Below are positions 16,585 to 24,819 of a stretch of DNA of 64,000 nucleotides, one piece after another. The notes under the pieces are model-generated. The model did not search any database. It was not told the origin of the DNA and worked only from the letters and a program-made list of their open reading frames with translations. Position numbers and translations under genes: made by a program. Every line of letters begins with the position of its first letter. Position 1 is the stretch's first letter. Where the stretch lies: the NCBI RefSeq assembly GCF_004342285.1, contig NZ_SMCV01000001.1, positions 372,001-436,000 of the forward strand. Reading direction: 5' to 3'. Source of the stretch: Klebsiella sp. BIGb0138 (lineage in GTDB: Bacteria; Pseudomonadota; Gammaproteobacteria; Enterobacterales; Enterobacteriaceae).

Positions 16585-17709
16585 TTAGTGGATAGAAAAA
16601 TGGTCAAGCATTTCAAGGTCGACCTCGATGCCCAGCCCTGGTTTATCAGGCACCGTCATTACCGGCCCAATATTGAGATTGGTTAACTGGTCGCGGAAAA
16701 TATTAGGCGCCCGGTCGAGTTCCAGTCTGGCGGGTTCTTTCGCCATACGCGGTACTGCGATCGGTAGCGACGCCATAACGTGCAACGTGGCCGCAAGAGA
16801 GATCCCCGATCCCCACTGGTGCGGATAACACTCCACGCCATAGGTGGTTGAAAGTGCAGCAATATTGAGGATTTCGCTAATACCGCCGCAGGCGGCAACA
16901 TCAGGCTGGGAAATATCCACGCAGTCCGCTTCGAGGAAACGACGGAAGCCAAAGCGGGTGAATTCAGACTCCCCGGCGGCAAGCTTCATCGGAAATTGTA
17001 ACTTGAGCTGGTGATATGCCGTCGTATCATCAGGGAGTATTGGTTCTTCAAACCAGCTGATGTCGTATTTCTCGATAGCATGCGCGAATTTCAGCGCTTC
17101 ATGCGTGGTATAGGCACGGTTAGCATCAACGGCCAACGTGGCCTCAGGGCCAATTAATTCGCGAACTCTGGCAACGCGCTGAATATCTTCCGCGAGAGAC
17201 AGCGCCCCCACTTTCATTTTAAAATGCTGATACCCTTCCGACAGTCCGCGGTTAGCATCAATTGCAATTTGCCGCAGGTTATCATTCGGGGAATAATAAA
17301 AACTGGAAGCATATGCAATAATCTGCGTATCAATATCACCGCCCAATAGTTCGGCAATCGGTTTTCCGGTAACTTTGCCAAAAATATCCCATAGCGCGAT
17401 GTCAATCCCCGACAAAGCGGTAATGGCGATACCTTTGCGACCAAATTCGCGGGTACGGTTATACATCTCTTCCCATAAAACACGGCGCTGTAGCGGGTTG
17501 CGCCCGGTCAGCAACGGAATAAATAGCTCATTGATCAAGGCGGCATTTGCCTGGGCCGGACCAAAACACTCGCCCCAACCGCTGATGCCGGCATCGGTTT
17601 CAACTTCAACCACGCATATCGCTCTTTTATTCCAGAACCATTGCGACATGCCGAATTGCTCTGACAGCGCATCGGTGATGACACGAGTTTTGATAGCGCT
17701 AATTTTCAT
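16585..17709 (-). CDS. Mandelate racemase/muconate lactonizing-type sugar acid dehydratase
   Basis: Enolase-superfamily protein of 374 residues. The KMK pair in HFKMKVG, the metal ligands Asp in AVDANRAY, Glu in WFEEPILPDD and Glu in AAGESEFTRF, and the His of CYPHQWGSGI place it in the mandelate-racemase subgroup, most of whose members dehydrate aldonic or aldaric acids to 2-keto-3-deoxy acids. The frame extends 12 codons upstream, but AGAGG five bases before ATG 17709 (MKISAIKTR) sets the start and removes an overlap with the LacI gene. The exact sugar acid cannot be read. Confidence 0.85.
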   Translation of the reverse strand: MKISAIKTRVITDALSEQFGMSQWFWNKRAICVVEVETDAGISGWGECFGPAQANAALINELFIPLLTGRNPLQRRVLWEEMYNRTREFGRKGIAITALSGIDIALWDIFGKVTGKPIAELLGGDIDTQIIAYASSFYYSPNDNLRQIAIDANRGLSEGYQHFKMKVGALSLAEDIQRVARVRELIGPEATLAVDANRAYTTHEALKFAHAIEKYDISWFEEPILPDDTTAYHQLKLQFPMKLAAGESEFTRFGFRRFLEADCVDISQPDVAACGGISEILNIAALSTTYGVECYPHQWGSGISLAATLHVMASLPIAVPRMAKEPARLELDRAPNIFRDQLTNLNIGPVMTVPDKPGLGIEVDLEMLDHFSIH

Positions 17710-17725
17710 AATATCCTCTCTTCCG

Positions 17726-18736
17726 TCAGGCGGTATCCCTGACAATCAGTGAAAATGGCAGGAGAGTGGTTGTCGGATCATCGTTCCCATGTTCATTGCG
17801 CAAGGTTTTTATTATATTTTTAGCGGCAGTACAGCCAATTTCATAGGTCGGCTGGGCAACAACCGTAAGTGGATTCTTCAGTATTTCTGACCACTCAGTT
17901 TCGTCAAAACCAATTAAGGAAAAGTCCTCAGGAATAGACTTACCTAAGGCTCTGGCGGCTTGTACAACGAACAGCGACAGCTGCCCGTTACCGGTAATGA
18001 TGGCGTGATCTTTTGTTGAGTTAACCACCAGCTTTTGCATTACGTTCAGCACATGTTCACGATCGACCCTCTCGAACCTGAGACATTCAAATGTAATATG
18101 AGAAAAGGCACGCAGGGCGGAAAAAGTCGCGAAATTTTCGATTCGTTCTATTCGTGGAGAAACATTCCCTGGTGCTGGTGTCAGGTAACTGACTCGCCGA
18201 CAACCTGTATTTAAAAGATGCTCAAGCGCCAGCTGAATACCCTGAGCGTTATCTGCGACTACGCTGCTGATATTGCTGCCTTTAATCTTTCGACCAATTA
18301 AAACAACAGGATGCTCTAACGAAACACCCTTGATAAACAGATCGTTTTCACCCGTAGTATTGATAATAATGCCATCAACGCCACGACTAATCATCTCTTC
18401 AATATAATTACGTTCCCTGCTTCCTGAATTTTTCGCATCACAGATGAAAATCTTATAACCTTCAAGAGAGCAGAACTCTTCGATTCCCCGCAGAACATCC
18501 ATCGAGTATGGATTAAAAATATCAGCCATAATCACCGCAATGGTTTTACTTTGCTGGCTTCTGAGTGAGCGGGCGATATTGTTTGGTTGATATCCGATTT
18601 TCTCGATCGTGCTGGCGATATGATGGCGAGTCGCTTCGCTCATAGAATGGTATTTCCCATTAAGAAAACGGGAAATCGTCGCCGTCGACACCCCCGCCAT
18701 CTTAGCCACATCTTTAATTAATAACTTATTCTTCAT
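17726..18736 (-). CDS. LacI-family transcriptional regulator
   Basis: LacI/GalR repressor of 336 residues: N-terminal helix-turn-helix (IKDVAKMAGVSTATISRFLN), hinge helix near residue 50-60 (NNIARSLRSQQ), then a periplasmic-binding-protein-like effector domain. It is the first gene of the operon followed by the dehydratase (16 bp gap) and the MFS carrier, so it is probably autoregulated and induced by the imported sugar acid or its product. A perfect palindrome lies just upstream of its start. Confidence 0.92.
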   Translation of the reverse strand: MKNKLLIKDVAKMAGVSTATISRFLNGKYHSMSEATRHHIASTIEKIGYQPNNIARSLRSQQSKTIAVIMADIFNPYSMDVLRGIEEFCSLEGYKIFICDAKNSGSRERNYIEEMISRGVDGIIINTTGENDLFIKGVSLEHPVVLIGRKIKGSNISSVVADNAQGIQLALEHLLNTGCRRVSYLTPAPGNVSPRIERIENFATFSALRAFSHITFECLRFERVDREHVLNVMQKLVVNSTKDHAIITGNGQLSLFVVQAARALGKSIPEDFSLIGFDETEWSEILKNPLTVVAQPTYEIGCTAAKNIIKTLRNEHGNDDPTTTLLPFSLIVRDTA

Positions 18737-18747
18737 GATTTTTAAAT

Positions 18748-18769
18748 TTTAGGTAATCGATTACCTAAA
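18748..18769. promoter_or_regulatory. LacI-family operator
   Basis: Perfect 22-base inverted repeat with core AGGTAATCGATTACCT and a central CG, typical of LacI/GalR operators. It lies 11 bp before the regulator start codon on the minus strand. Confidence 0.85.
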
Positions 18770-19091
18770 TATACCGCGCAATACAGGACTGTCTGTGATT
18801 ATGATCTCAAAACATGGAACGAAGAGAGATGTCGATCTTTGCTACGCCGCGGGTCAGGATGCCAATGGATCCGCCGTATCCGGGCCCAACCGAGCTTGTT
18901 GCGGTCTAATCGGGTATGTCGCAGAGAGCAAACGCGGGATGTTCAGTGACTGGGGAAGGGATTAGCTCATACGGCGCATGAAGCCGCATTGGCCGATCCG
19001 GAATGTACGGATGTATGGAGGGATGAAAGATGAGAACGGGAGAGATAAGACAGACACCGGGTGATGCCTGCCTGATTTGTCGATGCCGTGG
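18770..19091. other. Non-coding gap between LacI module and yoaG/yeaR
   Basis: About 320 bp. No gene, terminator with a T run, or repeat was recognised. Confidence 0.5.
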
Positions 19092-19430
19092 CTACCAGCC
19101 GCAGACGTTGGTCTCTTCATCTGATTCATAACCGCGAACAATATTCACCAGATCTTTGACCGCGTCGGCGGCGATAAGCGGATCCTGGAGTTCGCTCAGG
19201 GCGGCAAACGCTTTATCCACCGAGACGCCATTATTATTATTGGTGACCGACAGCAGTAAACCGTCGCCCGACGCGCGATCCGCTGACAGCCCGGCAATAA
19301 GTTCGGCCACTGCCTGCACGGCAATATCGGGAATATAAAGCGCCATCGGTTTCAGATAGACTTTCTCTTGTTTCTCATTATTGTTGCCATTAACCAGGGC
19401 TAATGAATAACCTTTATTTTCACTGTGCAT
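19092..19430 (-). CDS. YoaG-like protein, internally duplicated
   Basis: Protein of 112 residues whose C-terminal half matches E. coli YoaG (about 60 residues) including SVTNNNNGVSVD, VKDLVN and the terminal VCGW. The N-terminal half (LALVNGNNNEKQ ... PMALYIPDIAVQAVAELIAG) has the same order of strand, loop and helix, so the protein looks like two YoaG units in tandem. E. coli YoaG has no known activity and is reported as a small homodimeric domain; here the dimer may be covalent. The gene follows yeaR by 10 bp, matching the E. coli yeaR-yoaG operon, which responds to nitrate and nitric oxide. Confidence 0.8.
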   Translation of the reverse strand: MHSENKGYSLALVNGNNNEKQEKVYLKPMALYIPDIAVQAVAELIAGLSADRASGDGLLLSVTNNNNGVSVDKAFAALSELQDPLIAADAVKDLVNIVRGYESDEETNVCGW

Positions 19431-19440
19431 AAGTTCAGTT

Positions 19441-19773
19441 TCATCCCTCTAGCAGAATCGTAGGATCAACATAGAAATCAACATTAAATACCGTATCGTC
19501 GGTTAAGGCTTCGATCCGGTGCCACTTCTCCGCCGGGAAAACGGCAAACTGGCCGGCGGCAATGGTCATCGTTTCAACCGGGTTCGGGCTGGTCTCATCG
19601 GCATAACCATAATAACGTATCGCTCCCTGCATCACCGCCAGACGGGGATACACGCCCTGCCGGGTACCGGCATCGAGATGCCGCCGCCAGATTGATGCTG
19701 GCGCCGTCTCTTTCGTCCACAGCGGCGTCGTACGGGTATGCACGTAATGGGTGGGAATAATGATTCGCTGCAT
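19441..19773 (-). CDS. yeaR: YeaR homologue, DUF1971 cupin-like protein
   Basis: Small beta-barrel protein of 110 residues matching E. coli YeaR almost end to end: YVHTRTTPLWTKETAPA, GVYPRLAVMQGAIRYYGYAD, GQFAVFPAEKWHRIEALTDD. The frame opens further upstream (19905), but AGAGAGG a few bases before ATG 19773 and the alignment to YeaR (MQRIIIPTHYVH) define the start. In E. coli yeaR-yoaG is induced by nitrate through NarL and derepressed when NsrR senses nitric oxide; its biochemical function is unknown. Confidence 0.88.
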   Translation of the reverse strand: MQRIIIPTHYVHTRTTPLWTKETAPASIWRRHLDAGTRQGVYPRLAVMQGAIRYYGYADETSPNPVETMTIAAGQFAVFPAEKWHRIEALTDDTVFNVDFYVDPTILLEG

Positions 19774-19838
19774 GATTCTGCCTCTCTTTCCGCAAGAATG
19801 AACGCGGTCTGGAACGGGAAAATATGTTGCATATGATA

Positions 19839-19913
19839 TACCCCTTTTAATCGCTAAGGGTATTATTTTTTTGTTTTCTCGCTGCCTACCCCTATTTATA
19901 CTCAATAAGGGTT
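19839..19913. promoter_or_regulatory. NarL-type heptamers upstream of yeaR
   Basis: Two inverted pairs of the NarL/P heptamer type: TACCCCT at 19839-19845 with AAGGGTA at 19856-19862, and TACCCCT at 19887-19893 with AAGGGTT at 19907-19913. They sit 66-140 bp upstream of the yeaR start, where nitrate control would be expected. Confidence 0.6.
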
Positions 19914-19978
19914 AATTTGGTTTAAATATAAAAATGGCGGTTCTAAAATTCAGCACCACCATAATTAAGAGAAGAGAA

Positions 19979-21904
19979 TTATCGCGGTGTCGATCTATTC
20001 AGCGGGCCAGGTTTACCAATCAGATAACCCTGGACCAAATCGCAGCCTAATTGCCGTAAAGAAGCTAACTGCTCTTCCGTCTCGACCCCTTCGGCGACAA
20101 TGCGCATATGTAAACTTTTCCCCATGCTGATAATCAGGCGGACAATATCGAGATCGTCTTTCTGCATCGGGATATTAATCACAAATGAGCGGTCGATTTT
20201 TATCTTATCAAAGGGGAAATAGCTGAGGCGCGACAGTGACGAGTAGCCGGTACCGAAATCATCGATGGAAATTTGTATGCCCAGTTCCCGGAGCTGGCTG
20301 AGAATTTCTAAGGAACGGGTGTTTTCGTTAAACATATCCGACTCGGTAATTTCCAGATCCAGGCGATGCGGATCGAGGCCGGTTTTTTTCAGGACTGAGA
20401 CGATCATCTCGGTCAGCGAACTGTTAATCAACTGAACAGGCGATACGTTAACCGAAACCTTAAGCGGTGAAGACCAGCTGGCCGCTTCCTCACAAGCGGT
20501 CCTGAGCACCCACTCGCCGAGGGGGTTGATCATCCCCGTCTTTTCAGCAACCGGGATGAAGGTGGTTGGCGGCACCACGCCGCGCAGCGGATGGAACCAG
20601 CGCACCAGCGCTTCATAACCATAGATTTCACCGCTGACCGTATCGGCTATCGGCTGGTAATAGACCTGGAACTCGCCATTATCCAGAGCCTGCAGCAGAT
20701 CGTCCTCAAAGGATTTATTCTCCTGCAAACGCTGCAGCATGCCCGGGCGGAAGATTTTTACCGTCCCGGATTCCTCTTTTTTCGCCTCGTACAGCGCAAG
20801 ATCGGCACATTTATATAAATAATCGCTACGGCTCTCCCGATCGGATATCACGATGCCGATACAGGCGCCGATATTGATCAGCGAGTCATAAATTTGATAC
20901 GGCTGACTGATCTTTTCCCGAATGACATGCGCCCGTTCCAGCGCCATCTCTTCACTCAAATCACAGGAGACAAGCGCAAACTCATCGCCCCCCAGACGGT
21001 AGAGCGTTTCAGACGTTTTACGGAAGAAAGAGAGACGGCTGGCCAGCTCCTGCAGCAGTTTATCCCCGGCATCGTGGCCCAGCGAATCATTCACGTCTTT
21101 AAAATTATCGAGGTCAAACAGCATCACCACCGCGGAACCGTGATAAGGCCTGACCTGATTAACGATCTCCTGCAGCTTTTGCCAGAAAGAGAGCCGATTA
21201 GGCATGCCGGTCAATGAATCATGGTACGCATCATATTGCAGGCGACGGTTTTGCACCTGCAGCTTCTCTTTTGAGGCCTGCAGATCGTTGGCCAGCAGCT
21301 TCATACGCACGTGGGCGCGACGCAGGTTGTTATTCTGGCGAAGCATCAGCAATCCCAACGAAATACACATAATAATCAGCAGGATCGAGATGATTGAATA
21401 GATATAATACAGATTTTGTATTTTATCGTGAGTCAGATTAACAATGTCGATATCCTGCGCCAGCGACGTTGAGGCGATTGAGGTCATCGGCCCATCAAGC
21501 GCGTTCATCGCCCGCAACACCGGCTTGATCTGCGCAGGCGTCATGGTATCCAGCTGCTCGTCGAGCTGATGCAAGATATGAATCAAACTATCGACGGTGG
21601 CCTGGCGCCGGGTATCTTTGCGAATAAAATTGCCCAGATCGCCCTGCTGCAGCAGCTCAATCTGGCTCAACATGATCTCCAGACGCAGGCGAACCTCATC
21701 GCGATCGATGCTATCAACACCGAGCACAAAGCCGCTTAAACTCGACTCCAGCCGCATATATTCGGAAACCATCTGCGCGACTGACCAGGAGTCGGTATAG
21801 CGGGTTAATTTTTGCAACTCACTCTGACGCTCATGCACCAGATAGGTAATGTATCCGGTGATGATGAAAAGCGACAAAATAATGGCAGTAAGTATTCGAT
21901 TCAA
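19979..21904 (-). CDS. Membrane GGDEF-EAL cyclic-di-GMP enzyme
   Basis: Protein of 641 residues: transmembrane helix at about 5-25, a helical periplasmic sensor, a second helix at about 170-190, GGDEF domain and EAL domain. Both catalytic motifs look intact: RLGGDEF near residue 305 and EALVRW near 431, with NVSPVQL, LEITES, IDDFGTGYSSL and EGVET supporting phosphodiesterase activity. The inhibitory RxxD site five residues before GGDEF is degenerate (Lys/Glu). The frame is open to 22048, but the best start is TTG 21904: the upstream gene's stop codon lies within its ribosome site (AAGGG), seven bases before the TTG. Probably coupled in translation and function to the periplasmic protein before it. 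Confidence 0.85.
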   Translation of the reverse strand: MNRILTAIILSLFIITGYITYLVHERQSELQKLTRYTDSWSVAQMVSEYMRLESSLSGFVLGVDSIDRDEVRLRLEIMLSQIELLQQGDLGNFIRKDTRRQATVDSLIHILHQLDEQLDTMTPAQIKPVLRAMNALDGPMTSIASTSLAQDIDIVNLTHDKIQNLYYIYSIISILLIIMCISLGLLMLRQNNNLRRAHVRMKLLANDLQASKEKLQVQNRRLQYDAYHDSLTGMPNRLSFWQKLQEIVNQVRPYHGSAVVMLFDLDNFKDVNDSLGHDAGDKLLQELASRLSFFRKTSETLYRLGGDEFALVSCDLSEEMALERAHVIREKISQPYQIYDSLINIGACIGIVISDRESRSDYLYKCADLALYEAKKEESGTVKIFRPGMLQRLQENKSFEDDLLQALDNGEFQVYYQPIADTVSGEIYGYEALVRWFHPLRGVVPPTTFIPVAEKTGMINPLGEWVLRTACEEAASWSSPLKVSVNVSPVQLINSSLTEMIVSVLKKTGLDPHRLDLEITESDMFNENTRSLEILSQLRELGIQISIDDFGTGYSSLSRLSYFPFDKIKIDRSFVINIPMQKDDLDIVRLIISMGKSLHMRIVAEGVETEEQLASLRQLGCDLVQGYLIGKPGPLNRSTPR

Positions 21905-21914
21905 GATCAAACCC

Positions 21915-22412
21915 TTACTCAATGATAATTTTTGAAACTTGCCATGCCGAACGGGAATAATAGATCTGATTCTGTAAATCGGGGCTGCTATCGTACGGAT
22001 AGACAATAAATAAAGGCCCCTTGTCGCGAATGCGCATATATTCGCCATTCATTTTTAAAGCCAGAATAACCGGGAACTGCTGAAAGTCATTGATGGGAAC
22101 AATGGTCGTATAGTCATTGAGGGCGATGACCCGCGCGGATTTGCCTTTTGCGCCAACTAAATCCATGAGTTTGCTAAGGGAAACGCCGTCAAAACGGACC
22201 TTACCGGAGTACCACGGCGTGGTGGTGACGATTGTCTCCATCCCCAGCTTTTCTAACGCGGCGAGGTCAAACACCGCAGTATCACCTTCATTTGTATTTC
22301 CAATCAGGCCGGAAATGGTTAAAACGGGCTTTCCCGTTGGCGCAGGCAGTTTTTCTGCAAAAGCATTCGGTAAAACCATAACACAAAATAAAACTGCGAA
22401 AAGTAGACGCAT
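21915..22412 (-). CDS. Periplasmic SUOX-fold (molybdopterin-binding-like) protein
   Basis: Secreted protein of 165 residues with a clear signal peptide (MRLLFAVLFCVMVLPNAFA, cleavage near AFA/EK). The mature part resembles the oxidoreductase molybdopterin-binding fold (TISGLIG, FDLAALEKLG, VRFDGVSLSKLMDLVG, RIRDKGPLFIVYPYD). The mature chain contains no cysteine, so the molybdenum-coordinating Cys of sulfite-oxidase enzymes is missing and catalysis is unlikely. Co-transcribed with the GGDEF-EAL gene, it may act as a periplasmic ligand-binding partner of that sensor (inference). Confidence 0.75.
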   Translation of the reverse strand: MRLLFAVLFCVMVLPNAFAEKLPAPTGKPVLTISGLIGNTNEGDTAVFDLAALEKLGMETIVTTTPWYSGKVRFDGVSLSKLMDLVGAKGKSARVIALNDYTTIVPINDFQQFPVILALKMNGEYMRIRDKGPLFIVYPYDSSPDLQNQIYYSRSAWQVSKIIIE

Positions 22413-22652
22413 TTAACTCACCATTCCGGAATTGGAGATAGGTTAATTGTAAACCATTCATGTCAATTCTTAAAAGCGGTCAGGCTACGGGTTGTGAGGT
22501 TCTTAATTAAAAATATTTTTTGCTTTCAGAACCCTCCGATCCCATGTTTACACCTGGTGATAAAAAGCACATTTTTTGCCATTAACGCAGAGCGTTCGCT
22601 AAAAATCTTTGCTCTCGTCCTGGCGCGCGGTAGTCTTTGTGGAGATGCGGCT

Positions 22653-24032
22653 ATGACTGCGTCTCATTCCAATAATTACAAACTTTGTAACAGACAGGAC
22701 AGAACAGGTATGGACTCAACGCTGATTTCCCCCCGCCACGGTAAAGAACCTTGTTCGCTCAGCCGCGCCAGAAGAGCCGCATGGGGCAGTTTCGCCGGCG
22801 CCGTCGTCGACTGGTACGACTTTTTGCTTTACGGTATTACCGCCGCCCTGGTATTTAACCGCGAATTTTTCCCGCAGATTAGCCCGGCGATGGGCACGCT
22901 TGCCGCATTCGCCACCTTCGGCGTTGGCTTTCTGTTTCGTCCCTTAGGCGGCATTATCTTCGGTCATTTTGGCGATCGCCTCGGGCGGAAACGGATGTTG
23001 ATGATGACCGTCTGGATGATGGGAATTGCCACCGCCTGTATCGGCCTGCTGCCCTCCTTTAACCAGATTGGCTGGTGGGCCCCCGTGTTACTGGTGACTC
23101 TGCGCGCGATTCAGGGCTTCGCCGTTGGCGGCGAGTGGGGCGGCGCGGCGCTGCTGGCGGTGGAAAGCGCGCCTGAAAAGAAAAAAGCCTTCTACAGCAG
23201 CGGCGTCCAGGTCGGCTACGGCGTCGGCCTGCTGCTCTCCACCGGTCTGGTCTCGCTGATCAGCGCCAACACCAGCAATGAACAGTTCCTCAGCTGGGGC
23301 TGGCGTCTGCCCTTCTTGTTCAGCGTCGTGCTGGTGCTGGCCGCGCTGTGGATCCGCCACGGCATGGCCGAATCGGCCGAGTTCGAAGATCAGCAGCGTG
23401 CAGCCCCTGGCCAACCAAAGAAGCCGCGTCTGCCGGTCGTCGAAGCGCTATTCCGCCATCCCGGCGCTTTTTTGCTAATAATCGCCCTGCGCCTGTGCGA
23501 ACTGCTGACCATGTATATCGTCACCGCCTTCGCCCTGAACTACTCGACGCAGAACCTCGGCCTGCCGCGTGAACTGTTCCTCAACATCGGCCTGCTGGTC
23601 GGCGGGATTAGCTGTCTGACGATCCCCTGCTTCGCCTGGCTGGCTGACCGCTTTGGCCGTCGGCGGATCTACATCACCGGCGCGCTGATCGGTACCCTCA
23701 GCGCTTTCCCGTTCTTTATGGCGCTGGAAAGCCAGTCGTATTTCTGGATCCTGTTCTTCGCCTTGATGCTGGCCAATATCGCCCATGATATGGTGGTTTG
23801 CGTACAGCAGCCGATGTTCACCGAGATGTTTGGCGCCCGCTATCGCTACAGCGGCGCCGGAGTCGGCTATCAGGTCGCCAGCGTCGTCGGGGGCGGCTTT
23901 ACGCCTTTTATCGCCGCCGCACTCGTCACCTTCTCCGGCGGCTCATGGCATAGCGTGGCGATTTACCTGACCGTCGGCTGCCTGCTCTCTGCCGTCACGG
24001 CGATGCTGATGAAAAAAAGTCCTCACGCCTGA
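22653..24032 (+). CDS. Metabolite:H+ symporter-type MFS transporter
   Basis: Twelve-helix carrier of the MHS group (citrate, alpha-ketoglutarate, proline, shikimate carriers): SFAGAVVDWYDFLLYG at helix 1, GHFGDRLGRKRMLMMTVW in loop 2-3, RAIQGFAVGGEWGGAALLAVE in helix 4-5. The frame is open from 22494, but the N-terminal part is not carrier-like. ATG 22653 has GGAG eight bases upstream; ATG 22710 (MDSTLIS) is a possible alternative and would give a more usual N-terminus. A hairpin (GGACGGC 24042-24048 with GCCGTCC 24057-24063) lies between it and the lipoate-ligase-like gene. The substrate is not deducible. Confidence 0.85.
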   Translation: MTASHSNNYKLCNRQDRTGMDSTLISPRHGKEPCSLSRARRAAWGSFAGAVVDWYDFLLYGITAALVFNREFFPQISPAMGTLAAFATFGVGFLFRPLGGIIFGHFGDRLGRKRMLMMTVWMMGIATACIGLLPSFNQIGWWAPVLLVTLRAIQGFAVGGEWGGAALLAVESAPEKKKAFYSSGVQVGYGVGLLLSTGLVSLISANTSNEQFLSWGWRLPFLFSVVLVLAALWIRHGMAESAEFEDQQRAAPGQPKKPRLPVVEALFRHPGAFLLIIALRLCELLTMYIVTAFALNYSTQNLGLPRELFLNIGLLVGGISCLTIPCFAWLADRFGRRRIYITGALIGTLSAFPFFMALESQSYFWILFFALMLANIAHDMVVCVQQPMFTEMFGARYRYSGAGVGYQVASVVGGGFTPFIAAALVTFSGGSWHSVAIYLTVGCLLSAVTAMLMKKSPHA

Positions 24033-24078
24033 GCGCATTGCGGACGGCGGAAAAGCGCCGTCCAGAAAAGGAGATATC

Positions 24079-24819
24079 ATGATTCAGGACAGCCGAATGG
24101 CCTGCTGGCCCAGCGGGTTTCATCACCAACAGCTTCCTCTGCAGCACTGCCCGGATCCGACGCTTGCCGAACAGCCGCTGTTTGAGCAGGCCCGCAGCGG
24201 TGAAGCGGTTGCCCAGCTGTGGCAGGCGCCGCAGGGATTTGTCGTGCCGGGCAGCTACCGCAAATTTAGCGAGCTCAGCGCGGTCAGCACGCGCTTTGCT
24301 CAACGCGGCTGGCCGGTATGGTTACGCCGCTCTGGTGGTGGGCTGGTGCCGCAGGGGCCGGGGATTATCAACCTTAGCCTTGCCTGGCCGGTGTCTCAGC
24401 CGCTGGGCGAAGCGGCAGAGCCGATCTATCTCCTGCTCTGCGGGCTACTGCAACGTACGCTGGCGACATTCGGCGTCAGCAGTCATTTTCAGGCGGTCAG
24501 CGGCTCTTTCTGCGACGGGCGCTACAATCTGGCCTGCGGCGAAGGCGACAATGTGCGTAAAATTGCCGGTACCGCGCAGTACTGGCGGCCGCTGCCCGAA
24601 GGCAAGGGCCATGTGGTGCTCGCCCACGCGGTGATATTACTCGAAGCGGACCTGCTCGCCGCCCATCAGGCGGCCAACGAATTTGAAACCCGGCTCAACA
24701 GCGGCCGCGTCTATCGCGCGGATAAGACCGTCACGCTGGCGCAGCTCCTGCCCGGCGAAACCCGGTTACTTCCCCGCTTCCGCCAGGCGCTGATGGCGCA
24801 GCTGGCGGATCTCAGCTGA
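24079..24819 (+). CDS. Lipoate-protein ligase A family protein
   Basis: BPL/LplA/LipB-fold protein of 246 residues. It has the lipoate/octanoate-binding RRSGGG and the lysine segment KIAGTAQ that forms the acyl-adenylate contact in LplA, but lacks the rest of the canonical LplA length (about 338 residues in E. coli). It resembles the short lipoate--protein ligase or octanoyl transferase (LipM-like) proteins. AAGGAG precedes the ATG. It may form a unit with the upstream carrier, but a functional link is not visible. Its 3' end overlaps the LysR gene tail by eight bases. Confidence 0.75.
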   Translation: MIQDSRMACWPSGFHHQQLPLQHCPDPTLAEQPLFEQARSGEAVAQLWQAPQGFVVPGSYRKFSELSAVSTRFAQRGWPVWLRRSGGGLVPQGPGIINLSLAWPVSQPLGEAAEPIYLLLCGLLQRTLATFGVSSHFQAVSGSFCDGRYNLACGEGDNVRKIAGTAQYWRPLPEGKGHVVLAHAVILLEADLLAAHQAANEFETRLNSGRVYRADKTVTLAQLLPGETRLLPRFRQALMAQLADLS

